Of a stretch of DNA of 64,000 bases, positions 1-10,123 are shown one piece after another. The position numbers were made by a program, and so were the translations under genes. Origin of the DNA: an uncultured Gammaproteobacteria bacterium (lineage in GTDB: Bacteria; Pseudomonadota; Gammaproteobacteria; UBA6429; Thiohalophilaceae); assembly GCA_937967995.1 (NCBI GenBank), contig CALBTB010000011.1, positions 1 to 64,000 of the forward strand, in the 5' to 3' direction. The notes beneath the pieces are model-generated. The model saw nothing but the letters and a program-made list of their open reading frames with translations, did not search any database and was not told the DNA's origin. How positions within the stretch are numbered: the stretch's first letter is position 1; every line of letters starts with the position of its first letter.

Positions 1-52
<52 letters not shown>

Positions 53-154
53 AAGAGTAAGCATCATTGTCTCGATGTAAGTGCTCACACAAATTGCCTG
101 ATCACCAATCGATCTATCAGGTCTGAAGAACAGACCATAGTTATTTACGAACTT

Positions 155-231
<77 letters not shown>

Positions 232-497
232 GTTTTCCGCATTACGGCGTTGGAAGCCTGCTCGTTTGCCTAAGCAAACTTCGCAACTTTCCGCCTTGTA
301 CTGCGAAAAACCTCGTTTTTCAAAAAAACATGAGAAACGACAATTCCGGCCAGGGTGTATACGGACTTCGCTTAGTTTTGCGCAGGATATTTTTTGTCAG
401 GCGCGGCGCACGAGGAGTGAGGAAGGGAGTGTATGAATAATACATGACCGACCGAACGACGAAGTGCAACAAAGCATGACGGAAAATAGACAAGCAA
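232..497 (+). repeat. Structured spacer segment between tRNA-Ile and tRNA-Ala
   Basis: About 265 bases separate the two spacer tRNAs, far more than the roughly 40 bases of the E. coli spacer. No gene is supported. The part at about 375-497 is bounded by imperfect inverted arms: a TGCGCAGGATATTTTTTGTCA-type left arm (near 377-398) against a TGACGGAAAATAGACAAGCA-type right arm (near 477-496). It contains a small GTGTAT/ATACAT hairpin near 429-445. The upstream part (236-330) has an unrelated block. It may be a dispersed element inserted in the spacer or a species-specific spacer fold; copies elsewhere in the genome cannot be seen here. Confidence 0.5.
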
Positions 498-573
498 GGG
501 GCTATAGCTCAGCTGGGAGAGCGCCTGATTTGCATTCAGGAGGTCCGCGGTTCGATCCCGCGTAGCTCCACCA
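498..573 (+). tRNA. alaT: tRNA-Ala (anticodon UGC)
   Basis: A 76-nt cloverleaf with acceptor GGGGCTA/TAGCTCC and encoded CCA at 571-573. The anticodon stem is CCTGA/TCAGG (524-528 with 536-540), and the loop TTTGCAT places TGC at 531-533. The T loop GGTTCGATCC is canonical. It is the second tRNA of the 16S-23S spacer, in the usual Ile-Ala order. Confidence 0.98.
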
Positions 574-665
574 GTTTCAAGAAGTCGTAAGCAAACGCTT
601 AATGTCATGAGTTTTTGCTTCCGGCTTTTTTGTCGGACGACCAGAAATAGAAATACCTGATCGAT

Positions 666-675
666 TGCTCTTTAA
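666..675 (+). promoter_or_regulatory. boxA antitermination signal before 23S
   Basis: TGCTCTTTAA matches the rRNA boxA consensus bound in the transcript by NusB/NusE (S10). It sits in the spacer between tRNA-Ala and 23S, where boxA elements are usual. The rest of 574-890 holds leader sequence and the 5' arm of the 23S processing stem, and no gene. Confidence 0.8.
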
Positions 676-876
676 AAATTTGGATTAATGAGTCTAGGTA
701 CATTGCAGTTCGAAAGAACTGAAGTGATATCTAATCAAGTATGTTACATACGTCAGCAACCAGCTAACGTTTGAAATCTTATTCACATGTAACTGTTGCA
801 TACTGACTGTCTGCTACAAAAGGAAGATGGTTAAGTGCAATTCTGGGACTTAATTCTTTAAGTCTTCGCCCAGAGT

Positions 877-890
877 GTTTGGGGTTATAT

Positions 891-898
<8 letters not shown>
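877..898 (+). other. 5' arm of the 23S rRNA processing stem
   Basis: Bases 877-898 pair with 3761-3783 on the far side of 23S: 22 pairs, counting a G-U at the end, with a single bulged A at 3776. This long helix encloses the mature 23S ends and is the standard RNase III substrate of rRNA precursors. Confidence 0.85.
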
Positions 899-3770
<2,872 letters not shown>

Positions 3771-3901
3771 ATAACACCCAAATGATTTGGGTGAGCGAAT
3801 GTAGATACTCAAACGTAAAAGTTGTTGACGTAGATACATACTTGATAAGACTCATTAAATCCGAATTACTTTCAAAGATTGGTTGTTTTGATCTTTGAAA
3901 A

Positions 3902-3927
3902 CAAAGGCAAAGTTTACTTTTGCTTTG
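3902..3927 (+). other. Hairpin in the 23S-5S spacer
   Basis: CAAA-G-GCAAA and TTTGC-TTTG arms form a nine-pair stem with one bulge, just upstream of 5S. It is probably a precursor processing structure. The rest of 3771-3942 contains the 3' arm of the 23S stem and no gene. Confidence 0.45.
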
Positions 3928-3942
3928 TCCTTTAAAACAGTT

Positions 3943-4060
3943 TGCCTGGCGGCAATGGAGAGTTGGTACCACCTGATCCCATCCCGAACTCAGAAGTGAA
4001 ACGACTCATCGCCGATGATAGTGTGGGAGTTCCCATGTGAAAGTAGGTCACCGCCAGGCT
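3943..4060 (+). rRNA. rrf: 5S ribosomal RNA
   Basis: The terminal helix TGCCTGGCGG (3943-3952) pairs with CCGCCAGGCT (4051-4060). The internal sequences GATCCCATCCCGAACTC and GAAACG are typical of bacterial 5S loops. Length is about 118 nt. It is the last gene of the rRNA operon, followed at once by a strong terminator. Confidence 0.97.
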
Positions 4061-4070
4061 TTAAATACGA

Positions 4071-4105
4071 AATCCCTGATACTGCAAAGTGTCAGGGATT
4101 TTTTT
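4071..4105 (+). terminator. Rho-independent terminator of the rRNA operon
   Basis: AATCCCTGA (4071-4079) and TCAGGGATT (4092-4100) form a perfect 9-bp stem around a short loop, followed by a run of T residues to 4105. It lies just after 5S. Bases 4106-4231 beyond it show no gene. Confidence 0.92.
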
Positions 4106-4231
4106 GTTCGTAGAATGTATTTATAGCGATGAGCCTAGAAGCTTTAATAGATGAAATAAATCATCAATTTTTCTAGCAACGATCGAAATGTTAAGATTTT
4201 CAATTAAGTGCTTCTATATTGATGTTTATGA

Positions 4232-6337
4232 TTATTGCAATTCTATAATTTTTTTGGTTAAACAGTGTCTCACAGAGTTAAATAATGAATTCCAATCGTT
4301 TGGATTATCCTGCCTAAAAAGTTTCATATTATGGAACCATGGACAAGAGTCTTTTCCTGACATCCATCTCCATTCTGAAATATGAGATAAAAGAACCCAC
4401 GTTTCGATACCAACTGCACCAGCAATCTGAACAGTTGCATTATCAATGGATATAACTAGATCTAATGCGGCAATTTGAGAAGCCTGAAAATCAATATTCT
4501 TGAGTGGATCAACATCATCCCAATCGTAAACATGTATGCCATATTTATCCTGTAAATTTCTCAATTCTTCCGTACTGTCTCCATACTGTAAGTTTATAAA
4601 ATGAGCATCACATTTTAATAAAGTAATCCACTGTTCTATAGTTGTAGACTTAGCGTTAATTAATGAACCACTGCGCCATGAAATACCAACTTTTAATCCA
4701 GGGCCAAGTACTTTATATCGATCCCTCCACAATTCTATCTGTTCTTGTGCAGGATTTAGATATGGCTTTCCGTGGAAATCAGTTAACTTTTTCCGATAAA
4801 ACTTAGGTAAACTACCCAGTGGTATTTGATAATCAACATTAATGTCTTTAGATGATTTATAAGAACTATGACTATGATTTGCAGTGTCTATAACAACTGA
4901 ATAAGGAAATGATCTTTTCACTAGAGGAACAAGTCTTGTTGAACATTCAATGATAATTTTTCGTGGATTTTCATTAACAAGGTCCGGTAGGCATGACATA
5001 AACATTATTTCATCACCAATGCCTTGTTCAGAATATACGAGTATATTTTTATTCTGAAGAGATGAACCATCCCACATTGGATAAGGTAGGGTTCTAACAA
5101 GAATTTTTCTAGTTTTCATCCTATATTCGTATAACTCCCATCCATCAGATAACTGACCTTCTTTAAGTTTTATTAATGAAAGATTCCATTTTGGATCTGG
5201 GTAGCTAGGATCGATTTCTAAGGCTTTGTTTAAAAATGATATTGCCTTTTCTTTATTACCAATTTTGAAGTAAACACTACCTAAATTATTGTAAGGTTCG
5301 ACAAAATCTGGGGCGTAATTAATAGCTTTTGTAAAATATTTGATTGCATCATCATACTCTTCGAGTTCTTCTAAGGCGCACGCAATATTATTATATGTAT
5401 AGTAATAACTCGGATCTATTTCGATAGCTTTTTTATAATAAGAAATTGCTAGGTTTGTGTTCTTGTCTTGTGCAGCAATTAGGCCTAAAAGATTTAGTGC
5501 TTCGATAGATTGTGAATTGAGAGATAGTATTTTATTGCATAAATTGATTGTATTATCGAATTTTCGAATTCTATAATAAAGACGAGCGAGGTAAACAAGT
5601 GATGGGATATGATCCGGTTTTAAATTTAATGCTTTATGATAAATGTCTATTGCTTGTTCAGTTTTGTTTTGCACAAATAGACATAAACCTAAAGCAATTT
5701 TGGCATCCCAATTATTTGGTTCAATATTGAGAATCGTATAAAAAAATGATTCTGCTTCGCTAGGCCGGTTTTGATCGCTTAATAAAATACCTAGTTTATA
5801 ATTGGCATCTATGTGAGAAGGTTCTTTGCTTAAAACAGTTCGATAAAAGGACTCCGCATTTTCAATTTTATTGAGATTTTCACTTAAAATACCAAGGTTG
5901 TAGTATGCTTCGATATGATTAGGATCAATGTTTACTACATGTTTGTAGTGTGCGAATGCTTTATCAAAGTCATTCTGTTCATAATAGACATTACCAAGAT
6001 TATTATAAGCATTAATATAGTTTTTATCTAAGTTGATTGCACGTGTATAACATTCAATTGCATCATCATATCTGTGCTGTGATCGATAAACCTCACCGAG
6101 ATTATTGTGGTAAGCAGGTGTGGAGGGATTAAGTGATATAGCATTTTTAATCAGTTTTATCGCTTGCTTCTTTTTTCCCCTATGATAACTTACCATCCCT
6201 AAAAGATGCATAGCTTCATGATTCTTGGGTTCGCGTTTTAGAATATTTTGATATGATTTTTCCGCCTCTTTCAAATTCCCTGATAGATGTTGCGAAAATG
6301 CAGACTGAAGCGCATGTGAGGAGTTTTGAAAACTCAT
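4232..6337 (-). CDS. TPR-repeat protein with C-terminal glycosyltransferase-like domain
   Basis: The first about 400 residues are a solenoid of about eleven 34-residue tetratricopeptide repeats, each with the pattern ...A...Y..A....P... The C-terminal about 290 residues resemble the glycosyltransferase-like domain often fused to TPRs: WDGSSLQNKNILVYSEQGIGDEI, then LKVGISWRSGS, then DLVISIDNATVQIAGAVG. This is the layout of GT9/GT41-like proteins that bind a nucleotide sugar; a sugar acceptor cannot be named. The ATG at 6337 is preferred over a TTG at 6349, because an AAGGA sits directly against the TTG but 13 nt from the ATG. It converges on the rRNA operon. The gene is much more AT-rich than most of the window, suggesting transfer. 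No signal peptide is visible. Confidence 0.82.
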   Translation of the reverse strand: MSFQNSSHALQSAFSQHLSGNLKEAEKSYQNILKREPKNHEAMHLLGMVSYHRGKKKQAIKLIKNAISLNPSTPAYHNNLGEVYRSQHRYDDAIECYTRAINLDKNYINAYNNLGNVYYEQNDFDKAFAHYKHVVNIDPNHIEAYYNLGILSENLNKIENAESFYRTVLSKEPSHIDANYKLGILLSDQNRPSEAESFFYTILNIEPNNWDAKIALGLCLFVQNKTEQAIDIYHKALNLKPDHIPSLVYLARLYYRIRKFDNTINLCNKILSLNSQSIEALNLLGLIAAQDKNTNLAISYYKKAIEIDPSYYYTYNNIACALEELEEYDDAIKYFTKAINYAPDFVEPYNNLGSVYFKIGNKEKAISFLNKALEIDPSYPDPKWNLSLIKLKEGQLSDGWELYEYRMKTRKILVRTLPYPMWDGSSLQNKNILVYSEQGIGDEIMFMSCLPDLVNENPRKIIIECSTRLVPLVKRSFPYSVVIDTANHSHSSYKSSKDINVDYQIPLGSLPKFYRKKLTDFHGKPYLNPAQEQIELWRDRYKVLGPGLKVGISWRSGSLINAKSTTIEQWITLLKCDAHFINLQYGDSTEELRNLQDKYGIHVYDWDDVDPLKNIDFQASQIAALDLVISIDNATVQIAGAVGIETWVLLSHISEWRWMSGKDSCPWFHNMKLFRQDNPNDWNSLFNSVRHCLTKKIIELQ

Positions 6338-6936
6338 AAGTTCAATCAATTCCTTAACTTTCAGTACTGTAACTGTATTAGTACAATGTCGAAAACATTA
6401 TTTTAGCTAGCGTTTAACTATAAATTAACCTATTATTTTACTCATATATAATAACTAAATTCTGAAACTTGGTAAATAACTTCTAACATTTATAGTTTAA
6501 TTAAATCAATAACTTATATTGCCAGATCATGCAGATATATTCGTAATTGTAGTTTCCATGACGTGCGTAATAATTTATCTATACTTATGAGTTTATCGGA
6601 ATCACGATAGTTTTACTGACTCGCTATGAATGGAAAGAAAACAACTTCATGTAGTGAAGAGGAAATCACACTGAGTATGATGTTTGTATGTGACATGGGC
6701 TTCTCCCTAGGCACATTTAAAATCCTGTATAATGATTATTAATCAGGCAGCAAGGATTTGTTTATCTATAATTCAGGTAGAATACTTGTAATGGAGAATA
6801 GTGAAACCAAATTCAAGCTAGAATCTAGAAGCGAAATGGTTCTTTGATCTTGACAGTATTATGAAATTAGTTAACGAATATGGCATATCTAGTCATTTAT
6901 ACACATAAGTTAAGAGATTAATAGTATTATTGTAAG
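6338..6936. other. AT-rich intergenic stretch without a gene
   Basis: About 600 bases between divergent genes. It is strongly AT-rich, with no reading frame of credible length or codon use on either strand. A TTGACA at 6850-6855 may be a -35 element for the downstream methyltransferase, but no good -10 follows at 17 bp. Nothing else could be supported. Confidence 0.5.
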
Positions 6937-7629
6937 ATGGGGGAAAAACAAACAGCCAAGTCGCATATCTATCGTGATGATTTCTCATTGCCCTGTGAAG
7001 ATGTGATCCTCTCGGAATTCCTGAGTCCAGGAATGAATGTACTTGATATCGGTTGTGCTGCGAGTGGTCGCAGTGCCAGAGTCTTAAAAAAACATGGTGT
7101 TAATGTTTATTCGATAGAACTCAATCATGATGCTATTGCAGAGTTTTCCAGACGACCTGATAGCCAGGGTATCGAATTAATCACTGCAGACATGACAAAA
7201 TTACCATTTCAGGATCAATTCTTCGACATGGTTATGATTGCCTACCATGGTCTTGATTATCTTAATCCGGAGTCATTGCGAATCAGCGCTATCAGGGAAT
7301 CGGCAAGGGTATTAAAGAAAAACGGTCAATTTGTATTTAATACCTTAAATCCCGTTGGTGTAATTGCCTCACCCAGACATATCTATGACCTGAAATATCT
7401 TATTTGGCGAGCCAAACAAATACTCAAATTGGGATTTTTAAAATCGACCCTGATCGATTCACATGGAATTGAAATGTTTCAGGGATCGCCTCGTACTGTC
7501 ATCAATCAAATACAGCATCAGGTCAACCTGAAATTCCTGTATATAATCAGCCAGAAATCAACAATACGAAATAAATTTTTAATATCATTATTCTCATCCG
7601 GCCCTTATTACGTTTTTAGTAAAACTTAA
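6937..7629 (+). CDS. Class I SAM-dependent methyltransferase
   Basis: A 230-residue protein with the Rossmann-type methyltransferase signature. Motif I is MNVLDIGCAASGRSARVL (near residues 31-48). An acidic end of strand 2 follows (VYSIELN), then the post-motif ITADMTKLPFQDQFFDMVMI, as in the Methyltransf_11/25 families that share the fold of UbiE and related enzymes. The C-terminal part is rich in Ile, Phe and Lys and unlike ubiquinone enzymes. Substrate is unknown. The start has only a weak ribosome site. It stands alone between two AT-rich spacers and shares the low GC of the preceding TPR gene, so both may have been acquired together. Confidence 0.8.
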   Translation: MGEKQTAKSHIYRDDFSLPCEDVILSEFLSPGMNVLDIGCAASGRSARVLKKHGVNVYSIELNHDAIAEFSRRPDSQGIELITADMTKLPFQDQFFDMVMIAYHGLDYLNPESLRISAIRESARVLKKNGQFVFNTLNPVGVIASPRHIYDLKYLIWRAKQILKLGFLKSTLIDSHGIEMFQGSPRTVINQIQHQVNLKFLYIISQKSTIRNKFLISLFSSGPYYVFSKT

Positions 7630-7658
7630 TATTTCTAAACATCCTTTATAGCTATTTA

Positions 7659-7676
7659 CCATTTTAAATAAAATGG
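7659..7676. other. Short perfect hairpin after the methyltransferase gene
   Basis: CCATTTTA and TAAAATGG flank a 2-nt AA centre, giving an 8-bp stem 30 bases after the stop codon. It has no T run, so a terminator role is uncertain. Confidence 0.35.
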
Positions 7677-7731
7677 GATCGTGTCTGTAATTAATTCAAT
7701 TCGACGTGTGGAAATAATAAATGCGTCAATT

Positions 7732-7755
7732 AAAGTGTGACTATAGTTACACTTT
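7732..7755. promoter_or_regulatory. 24-bp near-perfect palindrome upstream of the cupredoxin pair
   Basis: AAAGTGTGACTA is followed directly by TAGTTACACTTT. The two halves are exact reverse complements except for one pair of positions (G7739/T7748). This size and symmetry fit an operator for a dimeric repressor or activator. It lies about 216 bp upstream of the first multicopper-oxidase gene and about 100 bp after the methyltransferase. The regulator is not identified. Confidence 0.5.
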
Positions 7756-7807
7756 TGTAATTTCTATTTTTAAAAACAACATTTTAGGTGGTTTGAATAA
7801 ATATATC

Positions 7808-7845
7808 GTGAATAAATGTGTTGTAGTTATTTTACAAATATTCAC
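7808..7845. promoter_or_regulatory. Nested inverted repeat before the cupredoxin pair
   Basis: Outer arms GTGAATA (7808-7814) and TATTCAC (7839-7845) enclose inner arms TTGTA (7821-7825) and TACAA (7833-7837). The element could be a second regulator site or a hairpin in a leader RNA. It lies about 125 bp before the start codon in an otherwise gene-free AT-rich spacer (7630-7970). Confidence 0.35.
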
Positions 7846-7970
7846 ATCAAGATTGTTTGTTAACCATATCAAATATCTGTAGCATTCTGGTGCACAAAAA
7901 TATGAGTTGTATTAGCTGGTTTTACGGGGAGGTAGTAGTAATAAAAAAACAAAGCTAATTAGGAGCCAAA

Positions 7971-8972
7971 ATGAAGAGACGTCAGTTTTTAAAACTGGGA
8001 TCAGTCGGGTTGGCGAGTACGATATCCGGTATCACCGGCCTCCTGATATGGTCACCAAGATCATATGCAGTAACCGTTCAAAAAACATTTTATATCACGG
8101 ATGGTATGATTCCCCAGGCAGATGGAACGAATGTCTATTTCAAGGGGTTTAGTAATACCAGCAGCCGGCTTGATGTGCCTGCACAATCTATGATTGTACA
8201 GGAAGGCGATACGGTTGAAGTCACCATTCACAATACACTGAATACTACCCATAGCTTTGTAATCGATGGTGTAGTTGACAGTGGATCAATAAGCGGCGGC
8301 AGTTCGCGTACTATTTCGTTCGATGTAAATCAGGCGGGTTCATATCTGTTTTATGATAATCGCAACACGCCGTATAACAGAGTAATTGGGCTGCATGGCG
8401 GATTAGCCGTTATGCCCGGTGGAAGTAGTAATGAGTTATATGCGGGTAGTCCGACATTCAAAAAGCAATTATTCTGGGTGTTGAATGAGGTCGACCCGGC
8501 CTGGAATTCACGTGTTCAAAATGGCCAAACACCTAACACTGCATTTAAACCACGTTATTTCACGATAAACGGGCTAAGTGCACGACCACCCGGCGCGCCT
8601 GGCTATAGCGATGCAAACGTTGATGCAGGATATGACCCGCGGAGTAAATTGTCCGGTTCGATTGGAGATAGAACTTTGATTCGATGCCTCAATGCCGGTA
8701 TGTGTAGCCATTCCCTGCACTGGCATGCAAACCACCTGGAATATCTCACCAAGAATGGACAAATCCGTAGTGATATCTGGCTCAAGGATATTATCGGGGT
8801 GGATAACAATATGGGTAAATTCGACGCTATCTACCCGTTTGAACCACCCCCCGATGCCTGGCCATCTGTTACAAAGGGCAAATACGTGATGCATTTGCAT
8901 GACGAAATGACCCAGACCGCTGGCGGCGGTTTGTACCAGTTCGGTGCCGCAACCGGTATAGAATTTAAATAA
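7971..8972 (+). CDS. Tat-exported two-domain cupredoxin, multicopper oxidase half A
   Basis: 333 residues. The N-terminus has a twin-arginine signal (KRRQFLKLG, residues 2-10, then a hydrophobic stretch to about 27), so the protein should be exported folded. Two cupredoxin domains follow. In domain 1 (about 35-150) the usual His-Cys-His copper motif is replaced by YDNRNTPYNRVIG, so copper ligands are missing. Domain 2 (about 163-333) has HSLHWHANH, with HxxHxH at residues 247, 250 and 252, and HLHDE at 308-312, typical of type 2/type 3 copper ligands. It lacks the type 1 cysteine, since Leu309 takes its place. Alone it cannot be a full oxidase. The next gene supplies the missing motifs. A good AGGAG site precedes the ATG. 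Confidence 0.85.
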   Translation: MKRRQFLKLGSVGLASTISGITGLLIWSPRSYAVTVQKTFYITDGMIPQADGTNVYFKGFSNTSSRLDVPAQSMIVQEGDTVEVTIHNTLNTTHSFVIDGVVDSGSISGGSSRTISFDVNQAGSYLFYDNRNTPYNRVIGLHGGLAVMPGGSSNELYAGSPTFKKQLFWVLNEVDPAWNSRVQNGQTPNTAFKPRYFTINGLSARPPGAPGYSDANVDAGYDPRSKLSGSIGDRTLIRCLNAGMCSHSLHWHANHLEYLTKNGQIRSDIWLKDIIGVDNNMGKFDAIYPFEPPPDAWPSVTKGKYVMHLHDEMTQTAGGGLYQFGAATGIEFK

Positions 8973-9039
8973 TTTACGGTTTTATATCTTTTTCTTTGCA
9001 GCAGCTAGGCTGTGAAGTGTGAGCTATTGGAGGCATAGA

Positions 9040-10074
9040 ATGAGAAGACGCAGAAGAACAGGCGATAGTACAACCACAAGCGGCATGGGCGGTGGCGGAA
9101 TGGGAGGCGGCGGCGGTGGCGGAATGGGAGGCGGTGGATGTTTCACCTATCCTGGTGCACCGGCAACTCCCGGGTTGACAACGCCCGACGTGACGTTTAA
9201 TCGAGGCATCTATATGGGTGGTTCAATGCGTATGGATGATGGTCGAAACGTGACGATGTGGGGATTCACAGAGGGCGGTGGTATGGGCGGCATGATGAGT
9301 GGTCCGTTCCCCTCTCCCGCGATTCGAGTTAATCAGGGCCAGGTTGTACATACTGTGTTGAATAATTCTGGCATGATGTGGCTGCATACCATTCACCATC
9401 ATGGCATTGAACCCAGTACTGAAAACGATGGTGTCGGTCATACCTCGTTTGATGTAGCCGGAACATATACTTATCAGTGGATAGCGTCTCATGCGGGTAC
9501 CTATTTTTACCATTGCCACACCAATACACCACTCCATGCCGAAATGGGTATGTATGGCGCGTTGATTATTGATCCTCCGGAAGGACCGGGTAGAGTATTT
9601 GACGGTGGTCCGCGATATGACGTGGAAGCAATCTGGGCGGTAGATGAAATCGACTCAAGCTGGCGCGGGATGTCGTGGGATGCAGGTACCTGTGGCGCGG
9701 ATGTCGGACTTAATGACCTCAATCCGGATTACTTCATCATAACCGGTGTGGACGGCGCGCAATCAGCATTAACGGATAGTCGTGTTGCGGTTACGATGAG
9801 CCGGGGTCAGACACTACTTGTGCGGTATATCAATGCCGGCTTTTTACCACAAACAATACGATTTGGTGGTCTCGCTGGTTTAGTTGTGGCATCGGATGGC
9901 AGGGCATTACCACGCGCTATTAATACCACATCAATTGATACCGTATCTGCAGAACGATATGATATTTTGTTTACACCCGATAGCAGCGGAACGTATACAG
10001 TTGAGATTGACATTAAACATTGGGTGACAGGGAATGTGCTTGGTACTGCGCGTACAAGAATCAACGTAAACTAG
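9040..10074 (+). CDS. Two-domain cupredoxin, multicopper oxidase half B with type 1 copper site
   Basis: 344 residues from the ATG at 9040, chosen because TTGGAGG lies 6 bp upstream; a GTG at 9019 lacks such a site. The N-terminus is polyarginine plus a Gly/Met-rich linker (residues 14-34), with no hydrophobic signal. An in-frame stop at 9013 rules out a longer start. Domain 1 has HTIHHHG (ligand candidates His116, His119, His121) and HCH followed by H166 and M171, a complete His-Cys-His-Met type 1 set combined with two HxH elements. Domain 2 (from about 190) lacks the His motifs. It follows the Tat-exported half A by 67 bp and probably forms an operon and a complex with it. Substrate could be a phenol, a metal ion or nitrite; this is not decided by sequence. 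Confidence 0.85.
   Translation: MRRRRRTGDSTTTSGMGGGGMGGGGGGGMGGGGCFTYPGAPATPGLTTPDVTFNRGIYMGGSMRMDDGRNVTMWGFTEGGGMGGMMSGPFPSPAIRVNQGQVVHTVLNNSGMMWLHTIHHHGIEPSTENDGVGHTSFDVAGTYTYQWIASHAGTYFYHCHTNTPLHAEMGMYGALIIDPPEGPGRVFDGGPRYDVEAIWAVDEIDSSWRGMSWDAGTCGADVGLNDLNPDYFIITGVDGAQSALTDSRVAVTMSRGQTLLVRYINAGFLPQTIRFGGLAGLVVASDGRALPRAINTTSIDTVSAERYDILFTPDSSGTYTVEIDIKHWVTGNVLGTARTRINVN
9091..9134 (+). repeat. In-frame tandem duplication coding Gly-Met linker
   Basis: GGTGGCGGAATGGGAGGCGG occurs at 9091-9110 and again at 9115-9134, a 24-bp period. It encodes repeated GGGMGGGG units in the linker of the second cupredoxin. Such repeats change length by slippage; methionines may add weak copper binding. Confidence 0.85.
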
Positions 10075-10087
10075 ATCTTTCTGTTAG

Positions 10088-10118
10088 CAGCGTATGGGCC
10101 AATACAGCCCATACGCTG
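10088..10118. terminator. Perfect 12-bp hairpin between convergent genes
   Basis: CAGCGTATGGGC (10088-10099) and GCCCATACGCTG (10107-10118) form a perfect stem with a 7-nt loop. It lies exactly between the end of the cupredoxin operon and the convergent DUF2183 gene, so it probably works as a bidirectional terminator, although T runs on both sides are poor. Confidence 0.65.
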
Positions 10119-10123
10119 TTGAA

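Noticed and set aside
372..608. Minus-strand reading frame across tRNA-Ala and the spacer
   Set aside because: It is the antisense of the tRNA (a well-known false protein with an ATRDRTADLL-like stretch) plus the structured spacer. It has no start or ribosome-site support.
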